Below, piece after piece: positions 1 to 10,823 of a DNA stretch of 64,000 nucleotides. Position numbers and translations under genes: made by a program. The notes below the pieces were generated by a model, which searched no databases, had not been told where the DNA came from, and was given only the letters and a program-made list of their open reading frames with translations. This DNA comes from Ryuthela nishihirai. Lineage: Eukaryota > Arthropoda > Arachnida > Araneae > Heptathelidae. The stretch lies in NCBI GenBank assembly GCA_038380435.1, contig JAWZYU010000020.1, positions 46,842,307 through 46,906,306 of the forward strand, written 5' to 3'. The stretch's first letter is position 1. Every line of letters begins with the position of its first letter.

Positions 1-18
1 AGGTAAAACAACCCAACA
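1..18 (+). mobile_element. SINE A tail fragment at window edge
   Basis: The window opens with AGGTAAAACAACCCAAC, the 3' end of family A. The rest of the copy lies upstream of the window. Confidence 0.85.
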
Positions 19-49
19 CGTTCATTTTGAGGCTATCTATTGAGTGGAA

Positions 50-62
50 TGGGGGGGGGGGG
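50..62. repeat. poly-G tract
   Basis: An uninterrupted G run of about 13. Similar runs of 9-18 G or C recur in the window (near 6133, 9326, 10983, 11272, 31709). Their lengths are error-prone in sequencing. Confidence 0.9.
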
Positions 63-193
63 CAAAATCGCCCTACTTAAAATGTTTCTCTTTTTTTAGC
101 CGAGCGCGTATAGTTGAATTCACGTAAGTTAAATGCGCGTATGATGCGACTCTACTGTGTACGCATATAATTGAAAATTAGTTCTATTACTGC

Positions 194-615
194 GTTGGGT
201 TGGATTCTGAGCGGCACTTTTTTGCACTTTTTTTTTTGTTATATGGCTCTGAGCGGCACTTTTTTGCACACCATGGGCTAAATGGCCAGGTCACCAGGAC
301 CCCGAAGGCTCAGAGAAGGTTGGGGGAGGGGACCCACTGGAACAGCTGTTGGGAGACAGATGGTAGTCTCCCGTCAAGGCCATCCAGTGTGTTCTTTAAC
401 GTGCACAGGGTATGGCTCTCCCATACATGGGGCCACGGCTTAATGCCCCATCCGACGGACGGCGGTCTTTCCAAGCCCATCGGTGTCCCCTACTGACCGT
501 GGGCAGGGCGGGGAGTTTTTCGGAGATAAATCTCAACGCTTACCCAGCTGGGACTCGAACCTGGGAACTGCAGATTACGAGCCTGGCGCGCTACCGACTG
601 AGCCATCCCAGCCCT
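194..615 (-). mobile_element. SINE A, full length, with duplicated 3' end
   Basis: Nearly complete copy from the AACCC tail (plus-strand GGGTTGG) to the tRNA-like head (GCCTGGCGCGCTACCGACTGAGCC). The extreme 3' segment CTGAGCGGCACTTTTTTGCAC occurs twice, about 50 bp apart, separated by a T-rich linker, which other copies lack. Antisense frames of about 90 codons cross it but are not genes. Confidence 0.9.
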
Positions 616-654
616 TTCTGTTACTGCACTGTTCGGGCCTGGTGTATCAAGATG

Positions 655-1045
655 GCCTTGGCCAACACTTCCTAAAATAGAAGGCCGTGCAACTAACTTA
701 TGACGTCACTAAGTCCTAAAAATTCTAAATATTTCTTTTAAGTTACTTTCTATTATTATTACTGGTTGGTTTTAATATTAATCTTTACAATAATATATAT
801 TGATAAATATACTTTTTTTAGAACGAAAATTATTCGTATTCATTAGCATTATCATAACGTTAATACATGCGAATGATTTTTTTTAAATAGTGTATATTTA
901 TAAATGAACATTAGTTTGAAGTTATTATTAAAATACATTAGTAATAATAATAGAAATCAATCTATAAGAAGTGTCTTGATTTTTAGGGCTAACTGTAGTG
1001 ACGTCATAGCTAGTCGTACGGTCTTCTGTTATAGGAGGTGATGCC
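655..1045. mobile_element. Fold-back element with TGACGTCA in its inverted repeats
   Basis: The left arm (about 660-722) and right arm (about 980-1040) are imperfect inverted repeats of about 50-60 bp. Each carries CCTA, AGAAG-CCGT, ATGACGTCACTA and CCTAAAAAT in matching order. The roughly 260 bp interior is very A+T rich with no coding frame. The layout fits a non-autonomous fold-back or MITE. No TSD was resolved because a truncated SINE abuts the right arm. Confidence 0.6.
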
Positions 1046-1049
1046 TTGG

Positions 1050-1337
1050 TTCCCCGCCCTGCCCACGGTCAGTAGGGTACACCGATGGGCTTGGAAAGGC
1101 CGCCGTCCGTCGGATGGGACGTTAAGCCGTGGCCCCGTGTATGGGAGAGCCATACCCTGTGCACGTTAAAGAACACGCTGGATGGCCTTGACGGGAGGCT
1201 ACCATCTGTCTTCCAACAGCTGTTCCAGTGGGTCCCCTCCCCCAACCTTCTCTGAGCCTTCGGGGTCCTTGTGACCTGGCCATTTAGCCCATGGTGTGCA
1301 AAAAAGTGCCGCTCAGAGGTAAAACAACCCAACCCAA
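1050..1337 (+). mobile_element. SINE A, 5'-truncated
   Basis: Starts at TTCCCCGCCCTGCCCACGG, just after the tRNA-like head, and runs to AAAACAACCCAACCC. It abuts the fold-back on its left. The missing head fits incomplete reverse transcription. Confidence 0.9.
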
Positions 1338-1807
1338 GTGTTGTCTTGGCGAAAGCCACCTAGATAAGAATTGGCCCGACGGGAAAAAAAATGGACGTTA
1401 ATTAAATGTGTCAAGCCTTAAATGATTTAATTTATCTCAAATTCAACTATAACTCTTTTAAAGTGATTGAGAATAATTTATTTCTTATGACTGCATTACA
1501 ATATTATTGAATACCTTAAATTTAATTACTGATATTTAAAAAAAAAAAATACTTACCAGTAGAAATGTTGCTGAGTTTCGTAGAATTTAGGTAGTTCTGG
1601 GTTGGCATGGTAACGTTTACTGCACATTGAGTGACGTAACCACCCTTACATGTCGATAGGTAAGATAAGTGTGGTAAATGTACTAATTATGCATTTTATT
1701 CTTAGTTTTAATTGTGTTAAAATTCAGACTACAACAATCGCAAATATTGAAGTCTGCTTCATTTCATCGAAGCGTCATCAGAATTCAACTCCGAAAAGTT
1801 AGCAACA
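1338..1807. other. A+T-rich interval without a gene
   Basis: No gene seen. The part at about 1424-1470 (GATTTAATTTATCTCAAATT and following) resembles 54316-54365, so it probably belongs to an old dispersed repeat that cannot be bounded by eye. Confidence 0.5.
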
Positions 1808-2431
1808 TTCCCCGCCCTGCCCACGGTCAGTAGGGGACACCGATGGGTTTGGAAAGGCCGCCGTCCGTCGGATGAGACGTTAAGCCGTGGCCCCGTGTGC
1901 GGGAGAGCCATACCCTGTGCACGTTAAAGAACACGCTGGGTGAACTTGACTGGAGGCTACCATCTGTCTCCCAACAGCTGTTCCAGTGGGTCCCCTCCCC
2001 CATCCTTCTCTGAGCCTTCGGGGTCCATGTGACCTGGCCATTTAGCCCATGGTGTGCAAAAAAGTGCCGCTCAGAGGTAAAACAACCCAACGTTAAAGAA
2101 CACGCTGGATGGCCTTGACGGAAGGCTACCATCTGTCTCCCAACAGCTGTTCCAGTGGGTCCCCTCCCCCAACCTTCTCTGAGCCTTCGGGGTCCATGTG
2201 ACCTGGCCATTTAGCCCATGGTGTGCAAAAAAGTGCCGCTCAGAGGTAAAACAACCGAACGTTAAAGAACACACTGGATGGCCTTGACGGGAGGCTACCA
2301 TCTGTCTCCCAACAGCCGTTCCAGTGGGTCCCCTCCCCCAACCTTCTCTGAGCCTTCGGGGTCCATGTGACCTGGTCATTTAGCCCATGGTGTGCAAAAA
2401 AGTGCCGCTCAGAGGTAAAACAACCCAACCC
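1808..2431 (+). mobile_element. SINE A, 5'-truncated, trimeric tail
   Basis: The body lacks the tRNA head. The 3' part, from GTTAAAGAACACGCTGG to AAAACAACCC, is present three times in tandem. Both internal joins read CCCAAC (or CCGAAC) directly into GTTAAAGAAC. The three units differ slightly from one another, so they are not a recent assembly duplicate. Confidence 0.9.
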
Positions 2432-2978
2432 GAAAAGTTAACCCCAAAATAACAGACACCAAACACTTTTCGCCAAACAAAGTCTAAAATTTAAACAACT
2501 TTAGAATCTCTAATATATTTCCTTCTCTGAACGGCAAAGAGTCTGAGGTCCTCATCTCCTCGAGTGGCCTCCCTAATCCCCTCCGCAAACCCCTCTCAAA
2601 ATTCCCCTCTCCACGTCCTTTTTTTTTTTTACCTATATTATTATTTTCACCTTCAGTTTCCTTTTCCTCCCTTCGTCTGAAGGAAACAAACAACAAAGAA
2701 AACTCCAGAGAGGAAATGCGGAGTTATGAAAGTTCTCTTTGTGAAGGACGAAGAAGGAAAAGAATCGGCGAAAGAAGATAGCTGGGAAAATTCTCTTCAG
2801 AGACTCTTCTTCCTTACTGCATATAAAGAGTAGAACGAGACTTCGCTTAGTTCTGGAAATGATCGCATTAAAAAAATAATCTTTATTTCCCACTTCATTA
2901 GAAACTTATATTTCATAGTTCCTTTTTTTATGGCCTTGAAAACTGTGCATTAGGTGTTTCGTAATGCACTGGTGAGCG
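2432..2978. other. Interval without a recognised gene
   Basis: A mixed A/G-rich and C/T-rich stretch holding two overlapping minus-strand frames of 70-86 codons with low-complexity composition (Lys/Glu or Phe/Ser rich). I see no domain or splice structure. Confidence 0.5.
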
Positions 2979-3180
2979 TTGGTTTGTTTTACCTCTGAGC
3001 GGCACTTTTTTTTTGCACACCATGGGCTAAATGGCCAGGTCACAAGGACTCCAAAGGCTCACAGAAGGTTGGGGGAGAGGACCCACTGGGACAGCTGTTG
3101 GGAAACAGATGGTAGCCTCCCGTCAAGGCCATCCATCGTGTTCTTTAACGTGCACAGGGTACGGCTCTCCCACACACGGG
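2979..3180 (-). mobile_element. SINE A, tail half, split by a nested SINE
   Basis: Runs from the tail to CTCCCACACACGGG. The remainder resumes at 3574 after an inserted plus-strand SINE. CCCACACACG occurs on both sides of the insert as its TSD. Confidence 0.85.
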
Positions 3181-3573
3181 ATGGGGCGGGGGTGGCTCAG
3201 TCGGTAGCGCGCCAGGCTCGTAATCTGTAGTTCCCAGGTTCGAGTCCCAGCTGGGTCAGCGTTGAGATTTATCTCCGCAAAATTCCCCGCCCTGCCCACG
3301 GTCAGTAGGGGACACCGATGGGCTTGGAAAGGCCACCGTCCGTCGGATGGGACGTTAAGCCGTGGCCCCGTGTGCGAGAGAGCCATAACCTGTGCACTTT
3401 AAAGAACACGCTTAATGGCCTTGACGGGAGGCTACCATCTGTCTCCCAACAGCTGTTCCAGTGGGTTCCCTCCCCCAACCTTCTCTGAGCCTTCGGGGTC
3501 CATGTGACCTGGCCATTTAGCCCTTGGTGTGCAAAAAGGTGCCGCTCAGAGGTAAAACAACCCAACCCAACCC
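3181..3573 (+). mobile_element. SINE A, full length, nested in an opposite copy
   Basis: Complete copy: head GGGGCGGGGGTGGCTCAGTCGG, box B GGTTCGAGTCC, tail AACCCAACCCAACCC. The target is the minus-strand SINE at 2979-3180 and 3574-3655, with TSD CCCACACACG. This is one of several opposite-orientation nestings. Confidence 0.95.
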
Positions 3574-3655
3574 ACACACGCGACCACGGCTTAACGTCCT
3601 ATCCGACGGGCGGCGGCCTTTCCAAGCCCATCGGTGTCCCCTACTGATCGTGGGA
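3574..3655 (-). mobile_element. SINE A, second part of the split copy
   Basis: Continues the 2979-3180 copy (CCACGGCTTAACGTCC through CTACTGATCGTGGGA). It ends before the tRNA-like head, so the host copy was itself 5'-truncated. Confidence 0.85.
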
Positions 3656-4296
3656 AATACTGGTGAGACGTGGACCAATAGGGCTTGTTGAATTTGATTT
3701 GCTTATTAAAATATGCTCTTGACAATAAGTTTGCTCTCAGTGCAATTTTACTCAGTGACACCACCATCACGAGTAGATCCATGCTGGGTCAATAGGGAGT
3801 CAAAATCAGAGCTTAGTGACTATTAAATAAGGTCTTTATTGAAATATGTGGCTGAAAATAAATTAAAAGTCAACAAATTATTCAAATTCCGATTTTGAAG
3901 AATTATCGAAGTTCGAATGATTAACAGCTTTGTTTATTCTGAAGAAATCATTTCAAAATGGCGAAAATTTTAAATCGATCATTACACAAACGGTTAAAAA
4001 TAAGCTTATGCATTTAAAGTGTAAAATAACGGTCATTACTTTCGCTTCAACTTGTTTGAGTTTACTTTTTAGATCAATATTTTTACTGATGTTGCTGCTG
4101 TTCAATATTCTGACTTCCACAACTCTCTACACAGTAGAGATATCTTTGAAAGTCGAGATCTAGATTTTACTGAGAGCTTTAAATGATCTTCAGTAACATT
4201 TTATTTCTTAATTAAGATGTTTTCTGAGTTTTGATTCTGGCTCCCAATTCATAACTGATGGATTTGTTTCTAATAAACTGGCCATTAAGCTTTTTA
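3656..4296. other. A+T-rich interval without a gene
   Basis: A plus-strand frame of 77 codons (3930-4163) is mostly hydrophobic and Ser/Thr rich, with no recognisable domain, and could be chance. Phrases such as ATGTGGCTGAAAATAAA resemble the fold-back family near 40.3 kb, so old repeat sequence is likely. Confidence 0.45.
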
Positions 4297-4656
4297 GGTT
4301 GGGTTGGGTTGTTTTACCTCTGAGCGGCACTTTTTTGCACACCATGGGCTAAATGACCAGGTCACATGGACCCCGAAGGCTCAGAGAAGGTTGTGGGAGG
4401 GGACACACTGGAACAGATGTTGGGAGACAGATGGTAGCCTCCCGTCAATGCCATCCAGCGTGTTCTTTAACGTGCACAGGGTATGGCTTTCCCGCACACG
4501 GGCCACGGCTTAACGTTCCATCCGACGGACGGCGGCCTTTCCAAGCCCACCGGTGTCCCCTACTGACCGTGGGCAGGGCGGGGAATTTAGCGGAGATAAA
4601 TCTCAACGCTGACCCAGCTGGGACTCGAACCTGGGAACTACAAATTACGAGCCTGG
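4297..4656 (-). mobile_element. SINE A, 5'-truncated in the head, with TSD
   Basis: Tail GGTTGGGTTGGGTTGTTTTACC. The copy ends inside the tRNA-like head at GAGCCTGG. GGCCATTAAGC flanks both sides (about 4280 and 4657) as a TSD. Confidence 0.92.
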
Positions 4657-4762
4657 GGCCATTAAGCGTATCTACGAAACGAAACTAAGCAGTGTTTGCA
4701 TTTATACAGAGTGAACCGAAGTTTCTGATTTTACTGAGAACACCGAAGACCACCGTGGAATC

Positions 4763-5107
4763 TGTTTTACTCTGAACGGTCTCTCTTTTGCACACAGTGA
4801 GCTAAACGGTCAGGTCACAAGGACCCCCAAGGGTTCAGAAAAGGTTGGGGGAAGGGACCCACTGGATAACTGTTAGAAGATAGATGGTAGACTCCCGTCA
4901 AGGCCATCCAGCGTGTTCTTTAGCGACAACAGGGTATAGCTCTTCCACACAACGGGACCATGGCTTAACGTCCCATCCGACGGACGGCGGTCTTTCCAAG
5001 CCCATCGGTGTCCCATACTGATCGAGGACCTGATAGAGAGTATTGCGGAGATAAATCTCAACGCTAGCCCAGTCGGGACTCGAACCTGGACACTGTAAAT
5101 TATGAGC
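4763..5107 (-). mobile_element. SINE A, old divergent copy
   Basis: Recognisable by its tail (ACTCTGAACGGTCTCTCTTTTGCACAC), centre and box B region (GGGACTCGAACCTGG), but with many substitutions and small gaps compared with young copies. Confidence 0.8.
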
Positions 5108-5458
5108 TTCACCCCATATCAGTCTTACTGTGTGAAATCCATTTTAAAATATCCCTCCATTTAAGCTTTATAATCGTCGTTGTTTTAACCAATTTCCAAA
5201 GCCAGATCTCCGCAATTTCGTGGCGATCACAACGCAACAGCGAACTTATGAACCAAGTTGCATGTCACGGCGACTAGGCGACAGACGCAACCGCAGGCAG
5301 ACACCCCCTTGCACACCCCTGTCCGCATTAATTAGCATCAGAGGCAATCCAGGGAATGATGAAATTATTGGGTACATTCAAATATTCATAGCCTCGGCAC
5401 TTATCAATTAATTATAAGCCAAAGTTATTCCAATTCTTCCATTTCCTCTTTAGCTTTT
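5108..5458. other. Unique interval with homeodomain-like AT cores
   Basis: No gene. About 5205-5410 is mixed-composition unique sequence with TTAATTAGCAT and CAATTAATTATAAG. These are common homeodomain-type cores and also frequent by chance in A+T-rich DNA. It could be a conserved non-coding element, which only a comparison between species would show. Confidence 0.25.
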
Positions 5459-5840
5459 TGGGTTGTTTTACCTCTGAGCGGCACTTTTTTGCACACCATG
5501 GGCTAAATGGCCAGGTCACATGGACCCCGAAGGCTTAGAGAAGGTTGGGGGAGGGGACCCACTGGAACAGCTGTTGGGAGACAGATGGTAGCCCCCCATC
5601 AAGGCCATCCAGCGTGTTCTTTAACGTGCACAGGGTATGGCTCTCCCACACACGGGGCCATGGCTTAACGTCCCATCCGACGAACGGCGGCCTTTCCAAG
5701 CCCATCGGTGTCCCCTGCTGACCGTGGACAGGGCGGGGAATTTTGCGGACATAATTCTCAAAGCTGATCTAGCTGGGACTCGAACCTGGAAACTACAGAT
5801 TACGAGCCTGGCGCGCTACCGACTGAGCCACCCCCGCCCT
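5459..5840 (-). mobile_element. SINE A, full length, with TSD
   Basis: Complete copy. CCTCTTTAGC lies at 5445-5454 and again at 5841-5850, giving a clean TSD apart from six extra bases next to the tail. Confidence 0.95.
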
Positions 5841-6339
5841 CCTCTTTAGCCTTAATGGAGAATGCAGCGATTGTTTCAATAATAATATATTAAAAAAAGA
5901 AAAAGGAAAGGATAAAGAATACGTCATTAATTATTCAAAATCGCTTCTTACCTCGGAACTCGGTAGAGATAAATTAATTTCTGATGTATTTCAGAAAACC
6001 ATTAATAGTCATTTTGTTCAGTTCTGAGTGGCCGTTCAGTTTCGTCGGTGCTTCCTTTTTGCTCCCCCCCTCCCCCTCAAGACAGACAGAAGCAGAAGGG
6101 TGACATCGGAGGAGCAGGAATCGATGTCGGGATGGGGGGGGGGTGACGATTAAGGGAGGGGGCTCCCTTCTACTTAATTACACATTGTCCTGGCGTCTGG
6201 GAAATACCATCGTCATTGGGAAAACAATCTGGAACCAATTCGTCTTCCGCTACGGTGAAGCCGGGAGGGGGGGCTATTACAAAGTCCATCGTTTTATTGT
6301 CCCTTTCGCAAATGGATTTCAATAGCTTTCTTATAAAGA
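5841..6339. other. Interval without a recognised gene
   Basis: Begins A+T rich, then has C-rich and G-rich runs (6061-6076, 6133-6141). Overlapping 60-91 codon frames show no domain. Confidence 0.5.
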
Positions 6340-6403
6340 TTGGGTTGTTTTACCTCCGATGGGCACTTTTCTGCACACATAGGTTAAATGGCCGGGGTAC
6401 AAG
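6340..6403 (-). mobile_element. SINE A tail fragment cut by a MITE
   Basis: GGGTTGTTTTACCTCCGATGG through GCCGGGGTACAAG is the diverged SINE tail. It stops at the TA where the mariner-like element begins, and no continuation is seen beyond 7533. Confidence 0.75.
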
Positions 6404-7532
6404 TACAGTCGCTCAAAAAAGTATCCGAACACTACGGTTGATTACAGAATTCAGAAAAAATATCTCGCAACGATTTTTTTTTAGAAATTAGTGACCTGGC
6501 AACCTTCGTGTCACGTGATTACAGAATTCAGGAAAAATATCTGGAGCGTGTACAGCAACTGTACACGCTCCAGTTACCGTTCACAGCAAACTGGAGCGTG
6601 TGCAGTTACTACACACGCTCCAGTTTGCTGTGAACGGTAACTGCACACGCTCAATATTTCTATGAGTGGGCCCACACGATCCAGGTTTTTCTGAGCTCAC
6701 ACGATCCAATGTGCTGTGAACATTAACCGCAACCGCTCTAGTTTGCTGTGAACGGTAACTGCACACGCTCAATATTTCTATGAGTGGGTCCACACGATCC
6801 AGGTTTTTGTGAGCTCACACGATCCAATGTGCTGTGAACATTAACCGCAACCGCTCCAGTTTGCTGTGAACGGTAACTGCACACGCTCAATATTTCTATG
6901 AGTGGGCCCACACGATCCAGGTTTTTCTGAGCTCACACGATCCAACGTGCTGTGAACATTAACCGCAACCGCTCCAGTTTGCTGTGAACGGTAACTGCAC
7001 ACGCTCCATATTCATTGCATTATATATTCATACGCATTATATATATATATTAAAAAGTATCCGAACACTATGGTTGATTACAGAATTCAGTAAAAATATC
7101 TGGAGCGTGTACAGCAACTGTACACGCTCCAGTTATCGTTCACAGCAAACTGGAGCGTGTGCAGTTACTACACACGCTCCAGTTTGCTGTGAACGGTAAC
7201 TGCACACCCTCAATATTTCTATGAGTGGGCCCACACGATCCAGGTTTTTGTGAGCTCACACGATCCAATGTGCTGTGAACATTAACCGCAACCGCTCCAG
7301 TTTGCTGTGAACGGCAACTGCACACGCTCCATATTTCCGTGAGTGAGCCCACACGATCTAGTATCAAAATTATATTTTCTAGAAATTAGTGATCTGGCAA
7401 CCTTCGTGTCACGTGATAATCACGTGACACGAAGGTTGCCAGATCACTAATTTCTAAAAAAAATCGTTGCCAGATATTTTTCTGAATTCTATAATCAACC
7501 GTAGTGTTCGGATACTTTTTTGAGCGACTGTA
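6404..7532. mobile_element. Tc1/mariner-like MITE with internal tandem repeats
   Basis: Bounded by TA and inverted ends CAGTCGCTCAAAAAAGTA and its complement (end at 7530). There is no transposase frame. The interior has units of about 118-119 bp, with TATGAGTGGG recurring at 6661, 6780 and 6898 and again at 7220. Each unit is made of complementary blocks based on CTCCAGTTTGCTGTGAACGG and CACACGATCCA. A single strand could fold extensively. At 1.1 kb it is the longest member here. Confidence 0.9.
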
Positions 7533-8221
7533 CTTCTTCGTGGACTCCTTCCATACGTAATAATATAAGAAAGGAATCCAGGTTTAGGTTTCAATGAAAG
7601 TTTGCTGCAATATCAAAGATAGGCTATGAAGCTTCTCTTGCCTCTCAATTTAAAATGAAGTTTCATTATGAGACTGTATCTCGATACAAGAGAGCATCTC
7701 CCCCTTCTCTTTCGGTAATCCAGAGAGGAGCTCCCACATTTCCTCCCCATCTTCTTCACTGCCTCCCACACACGGATCGCTCTCCAGCGGGTTGTTTCCG
7801 TTCCTTGCGCGATGCCCTTCGTTAATCCCCGTGGCGGCCGGCACCGCTACGGACCGGATGCTAAAGCGTCCACCGACCGTTGCTGCGGTCAGCACGAGGC
7901 TCAGCTCCATCGTCATATCCGGCATTAATTCCGGTTGTTATTGCCGAATCCCGAGAACAGATGGGGCGATGTGGAGGCGATAATGCCATATTTGTATACA
8001 TCGCAGTGTCCCGCCGCGCCGCAGTGCTCAACGTGGTCATCGTTGGCCACTTTTCCTTGATGATCCTTTAACTTTTGGGCGAATGACCTGCTTTCAGAAT
8101 TTTGTGTTTTCAGTTTCTTGCGAAGAGTTTCGCGTTAAGAACATTAAGGAAATTTGTTTTCTATATTCCAGATGGAATTTTTGTCATTTTTATTTTCTGT
8201 TGTTTTTTGTCTCGAACGAAG
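7533..8221. other. Unique CpG-rich island with a minus-strand open frame
   Basis: About 7690-8060 is distinctly more G+C and CpG rich than its surroundings and shares no repeat I recognise. A minus-strand frame of 91 codons (7925-7650) has a Met/Leu-rich start and an acidic middle (SEEDGEEM), but I recognise no family. It could be an exon, a promoter-like island or a conserved non-coding element. Confidence 0.3.
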
Positions 8222-8751
8222 TACAGTCGCTCAAAAAAGTATCCGAACGCTATGGTTGATTGCAGAATTCAGAAAAAACATCTGGCAACGTTATTTTTAG
8301 AAATTAGTGATCTGGCAACCTTCGTGTCACGTGATTACAGAATTCAGGAAAAATATCTGGAGCGTGTACAGCAACTGTACACTCTCCAGTTACCGTTCAC
8401 AGCAAACTGGAGCGTGTGCAGTACACGCTCCACATAAGTAACTGAACACGCTCCAGTTTGCTGTGAACGGTAACTGCACACGCTCAATATTTCCGTGAGT
8501 GAGCCCACACGATCTAGTATCAAAATAATATGACCACCTACAGTCGCTCAAAAAAGTATCCGAACGCTATAGTTGATTGCAGAATTCAGAAAAAATATCT
8601 GGCAACGATTTTCTTAGAAATTAGTGATCTGGCAACCTTCGTGTCACGTGAAGGTTGCCAGATCACTAATTTCTAAGAAAATCGTTGCCAGATATTTTTT
8701 CTGAATTCGGTAATCAACCATAGTGTTCGGATATTTTTTTGAGCGACTGTA
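8222..8751. mobile_element. Two mariner-like MITEs in tandem
   Basis: The first unit (8222-8538) starts with the TIR and ends at GATCTAGTATCAAAATAATA plus TGACCACC. The second (8539-8751) is a near-perfect palindrome of about 213 bp with TIRs at both ends and TA at each edge. The same join recurs at 34.59 kb and 61.63 kb, so the pair may move as one composite. Confidence 0.88.
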
Positions 8752-9033
8752 CAGAAGAAATTCTTAGCTCAAAATTTTCCATTAAGAATACGTTATAGGT
8801 TGAGTTTTTTTAACGTTTTTTTAATGAGTTTTATCGGCGCTTTTTTTTTATAAAACAATATTGACTAAAGGATCAATGATTATATATCAATAGTGCTGAG
8901 GAGTGATCAACAAGACAGGGTCCTGTTGCTGATCTTATATACCAACCTGAAACGAAATTATGACATTTTCTCTCCATTCTGTTGGAATGTGAGGACTCAG
9001 TATTCAAAGAGCTTTTTCTCTTGATGTCCTCAC
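8752..9033. other. A+T-rich interval without a gene
   Basis: No gene, RNA or clear repeat recognised. Confidence 0.4.
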
Positions 9034-9173
9034 AGACAGTCACTCTGGCAACCTTCATGTCACGTGACACAAAGGTTGCTAGATCACTAATTTCTAAAAA
9101 AAATCGTCGCCAGATATTTTTTCTGAATTTTGTAATCAACAATAGTGTTTGGATACTTTTTTGAGCGACTGTA
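9034..9173. mobile_element. Mariner-like MITE, one end missing
   Basis: Has the central palindrome (CTTCATGTCACGTGACAC) and one complete arm ending TTGAGCGACTGTA. The other arm is lost, leaving only CAGACAGTCACTCTGGCAACC. Confidence 0.8.
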
Positions 9174-9458
9174 CATCATACTTTAATCCATAATAGAACT
9201 AAGAATGACCGAAAACGAAACGAAAGAAAGAAAATTTATTTTTGACAATACGTGTGAAAAATGCTTTTCGTTATAATAAATAAATATCGAGGATAGGTTT
9301 CCAAAAAAAAAAAGAAATCTTCACCCCCCCCCCCCCTAAAAAAAGATTTTCATTTCCTTAAAAAAACTTTAAATAAATATTACAAACGATACAGTTATGC
9401 TAGAAATTTAAAATTTTGGTGGTAAAGTGTTACGTCGCTCATTCCTTTAACCACCGGG
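9174..9458. other. A+T-rich interval with poly-C tract
   Basis: No gene. A C run of about 14 starts near 9326. The end part (about 9364-9417) resembles 34985-35045, pointing to an unnamed dispersed repeat. Confidence 0.45.
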
Positions 9459-9822
9459 TTGGGTTGTTTTACCTCTGAGCGGCACTTTTTTGCACACCAT
9501 GGGCTAAATGGCCAGGTCACAAGGACCCCGAAGGCTCAGAGAAGGTTGGGGGAGGGGACCCACTGGAACAGCTGTTGGGAGATAGATGGTAGCCTCCCGT
9601 CAAGGCCATCCAATGTATTCTTTAACGTGCACAGGGTATGGCTCTCCCACACACGGGGCCACGGCTTAACGTCCCATGCGAAGGACGGCCCATCTGTGTC
9701 CCCTACTGACCGTGGGCAGGGCGGGGAATTTTGCGGAGATAAATCTCAACGCTGACCCAGCTGGGACTCGAACCTGGGAACTACAGATTATGAGCCTGGC
9801 GCGCTACCGACGGAGCCACCCC
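9459..9822 (-). mobile_element. SINE A with 12-bp TSD
   Basis: TTAACCACCGGG flanks both ends (about 9447 and 9823). An internal deletion removes the segment around GGCCTTTCCAAGCC, leaving GGACGGCCCATCTGTG. Confidence 0.95.
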
Positions 9823-9834
9823 TTAACCACCGGG

Positions 9835-10436
9835 AACGAGGTAAAGAATTTGAGACGAAAATTTTGCGTTTCCCGAAAGTAATTTTTTTTTGTTTTAAAA
9901 GACAACGTAAATTTCTTTTTGTGTTGTATAAGTTCCAATAAAATATTACAATTTGCATCTTCCTAATCATCCGTTACTTAGAATTATCATCTGTTAGATG
10001 ATGCCCAATTCTGTAAATCAATAACTTCATTCCCTATGAAAACGAGCTTCGTATATTCAGATGAAACGATATTTTATTTTAACAAGAATTCATAGCTTAG
10101 GCCGGGAAGTTGAACATATGACGTCAATGCCCTATTATAAAGGTAGTTTCGTAGACTGGAGTTGTCAGCTGGGACTGGCACTTTGTATCAGGGATAAGAA
10201 GAAAAACGGAGACTTACCAACTTTAAAGACCGAGACCTCTGGATTATAGAAAACTCATAACAAAGGTGAATACTAAAAAAGCAAGAAGAGTTGAATTCCT
10301 GCCATGTCGGTAAGGTTTCGTATGGAAGTATTCAAGAAAGCTACTTAGTTGCAAAAAGTGAAATCGGAAACAAGGAAATTTTTTAAAGCAGTACAAGATT
10401 TTCGTTTACATAAAAATGAGAGAATTAGTAATGAAT
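9835..10436. other. Interval without a recognised gene
   Basis: A plus-strand 62-codon frame (10061-10249) has no recognised domain. ATGACGTCAATGCCC near 10119 shares the CRE-like core with the fold-back at 0.7 kb, without visible inverted repeats. Confidence 0.4.
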
Positions 10437-10437
10437 G

Positions 10438-10823
10438 GGTTGAGTTGTTTTACCTCTGAGCGGCACTTTTTGCACACCATGGGCTAAATGGCCAGGTCAC
10501 ATGGACCCCGAAGGCTCAGAGAAGGTTGGGGGAGGGGACCCACTGGAACAGCTGTTGGGAGACAGATGGTAGTCTCCCGTCAAGGCCATCCAGCCTGTTC
10601 TTTAACGTGCACAGGGTATGGCTCTCCCGCACACGGGGCCACGGCTTAACGTCCCATCCGACGGACGGCGACCTTTCCATGTCCATCGGTGTCCCCTACT
10701 GACCGTGGGCAGGGCGGGGAATTTTGCGGAGATAAATCTCAACGCTGACCCAGCTAGGACTCGAACCTGGGAACTACAGATTACGAGCCTGGCGCGCTAC
10801 CGACTGAGCCAACCCCGCCCCCC
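10438..10823 (-). mobile_element. SINE A, full length
   Basis: Complete head and tail, with a short tail repeat (GGGTTGAGTTG). No TSD could be fixed by eye. Confidence 0.92.

Noticed and set aside
1..20. Telomeric repeats suggested by AACCC tails
   Set aside because: The AACCC units number one to four and always terminate SINE A. Arthropod telomeres usually use TTAGG, and no long array is present.
3181..3270. tRNA genes at each SINE head
   Set aside because: Box A and box B are present, but acceptor strands do not pair, and each head continues into the SINE body.
4763..5107. Separate repeat family for strongly diverged SINE-like pieces
   Set aside because: They stay colinear with family A through head, centre and tail, so old copies are the simpler reading.
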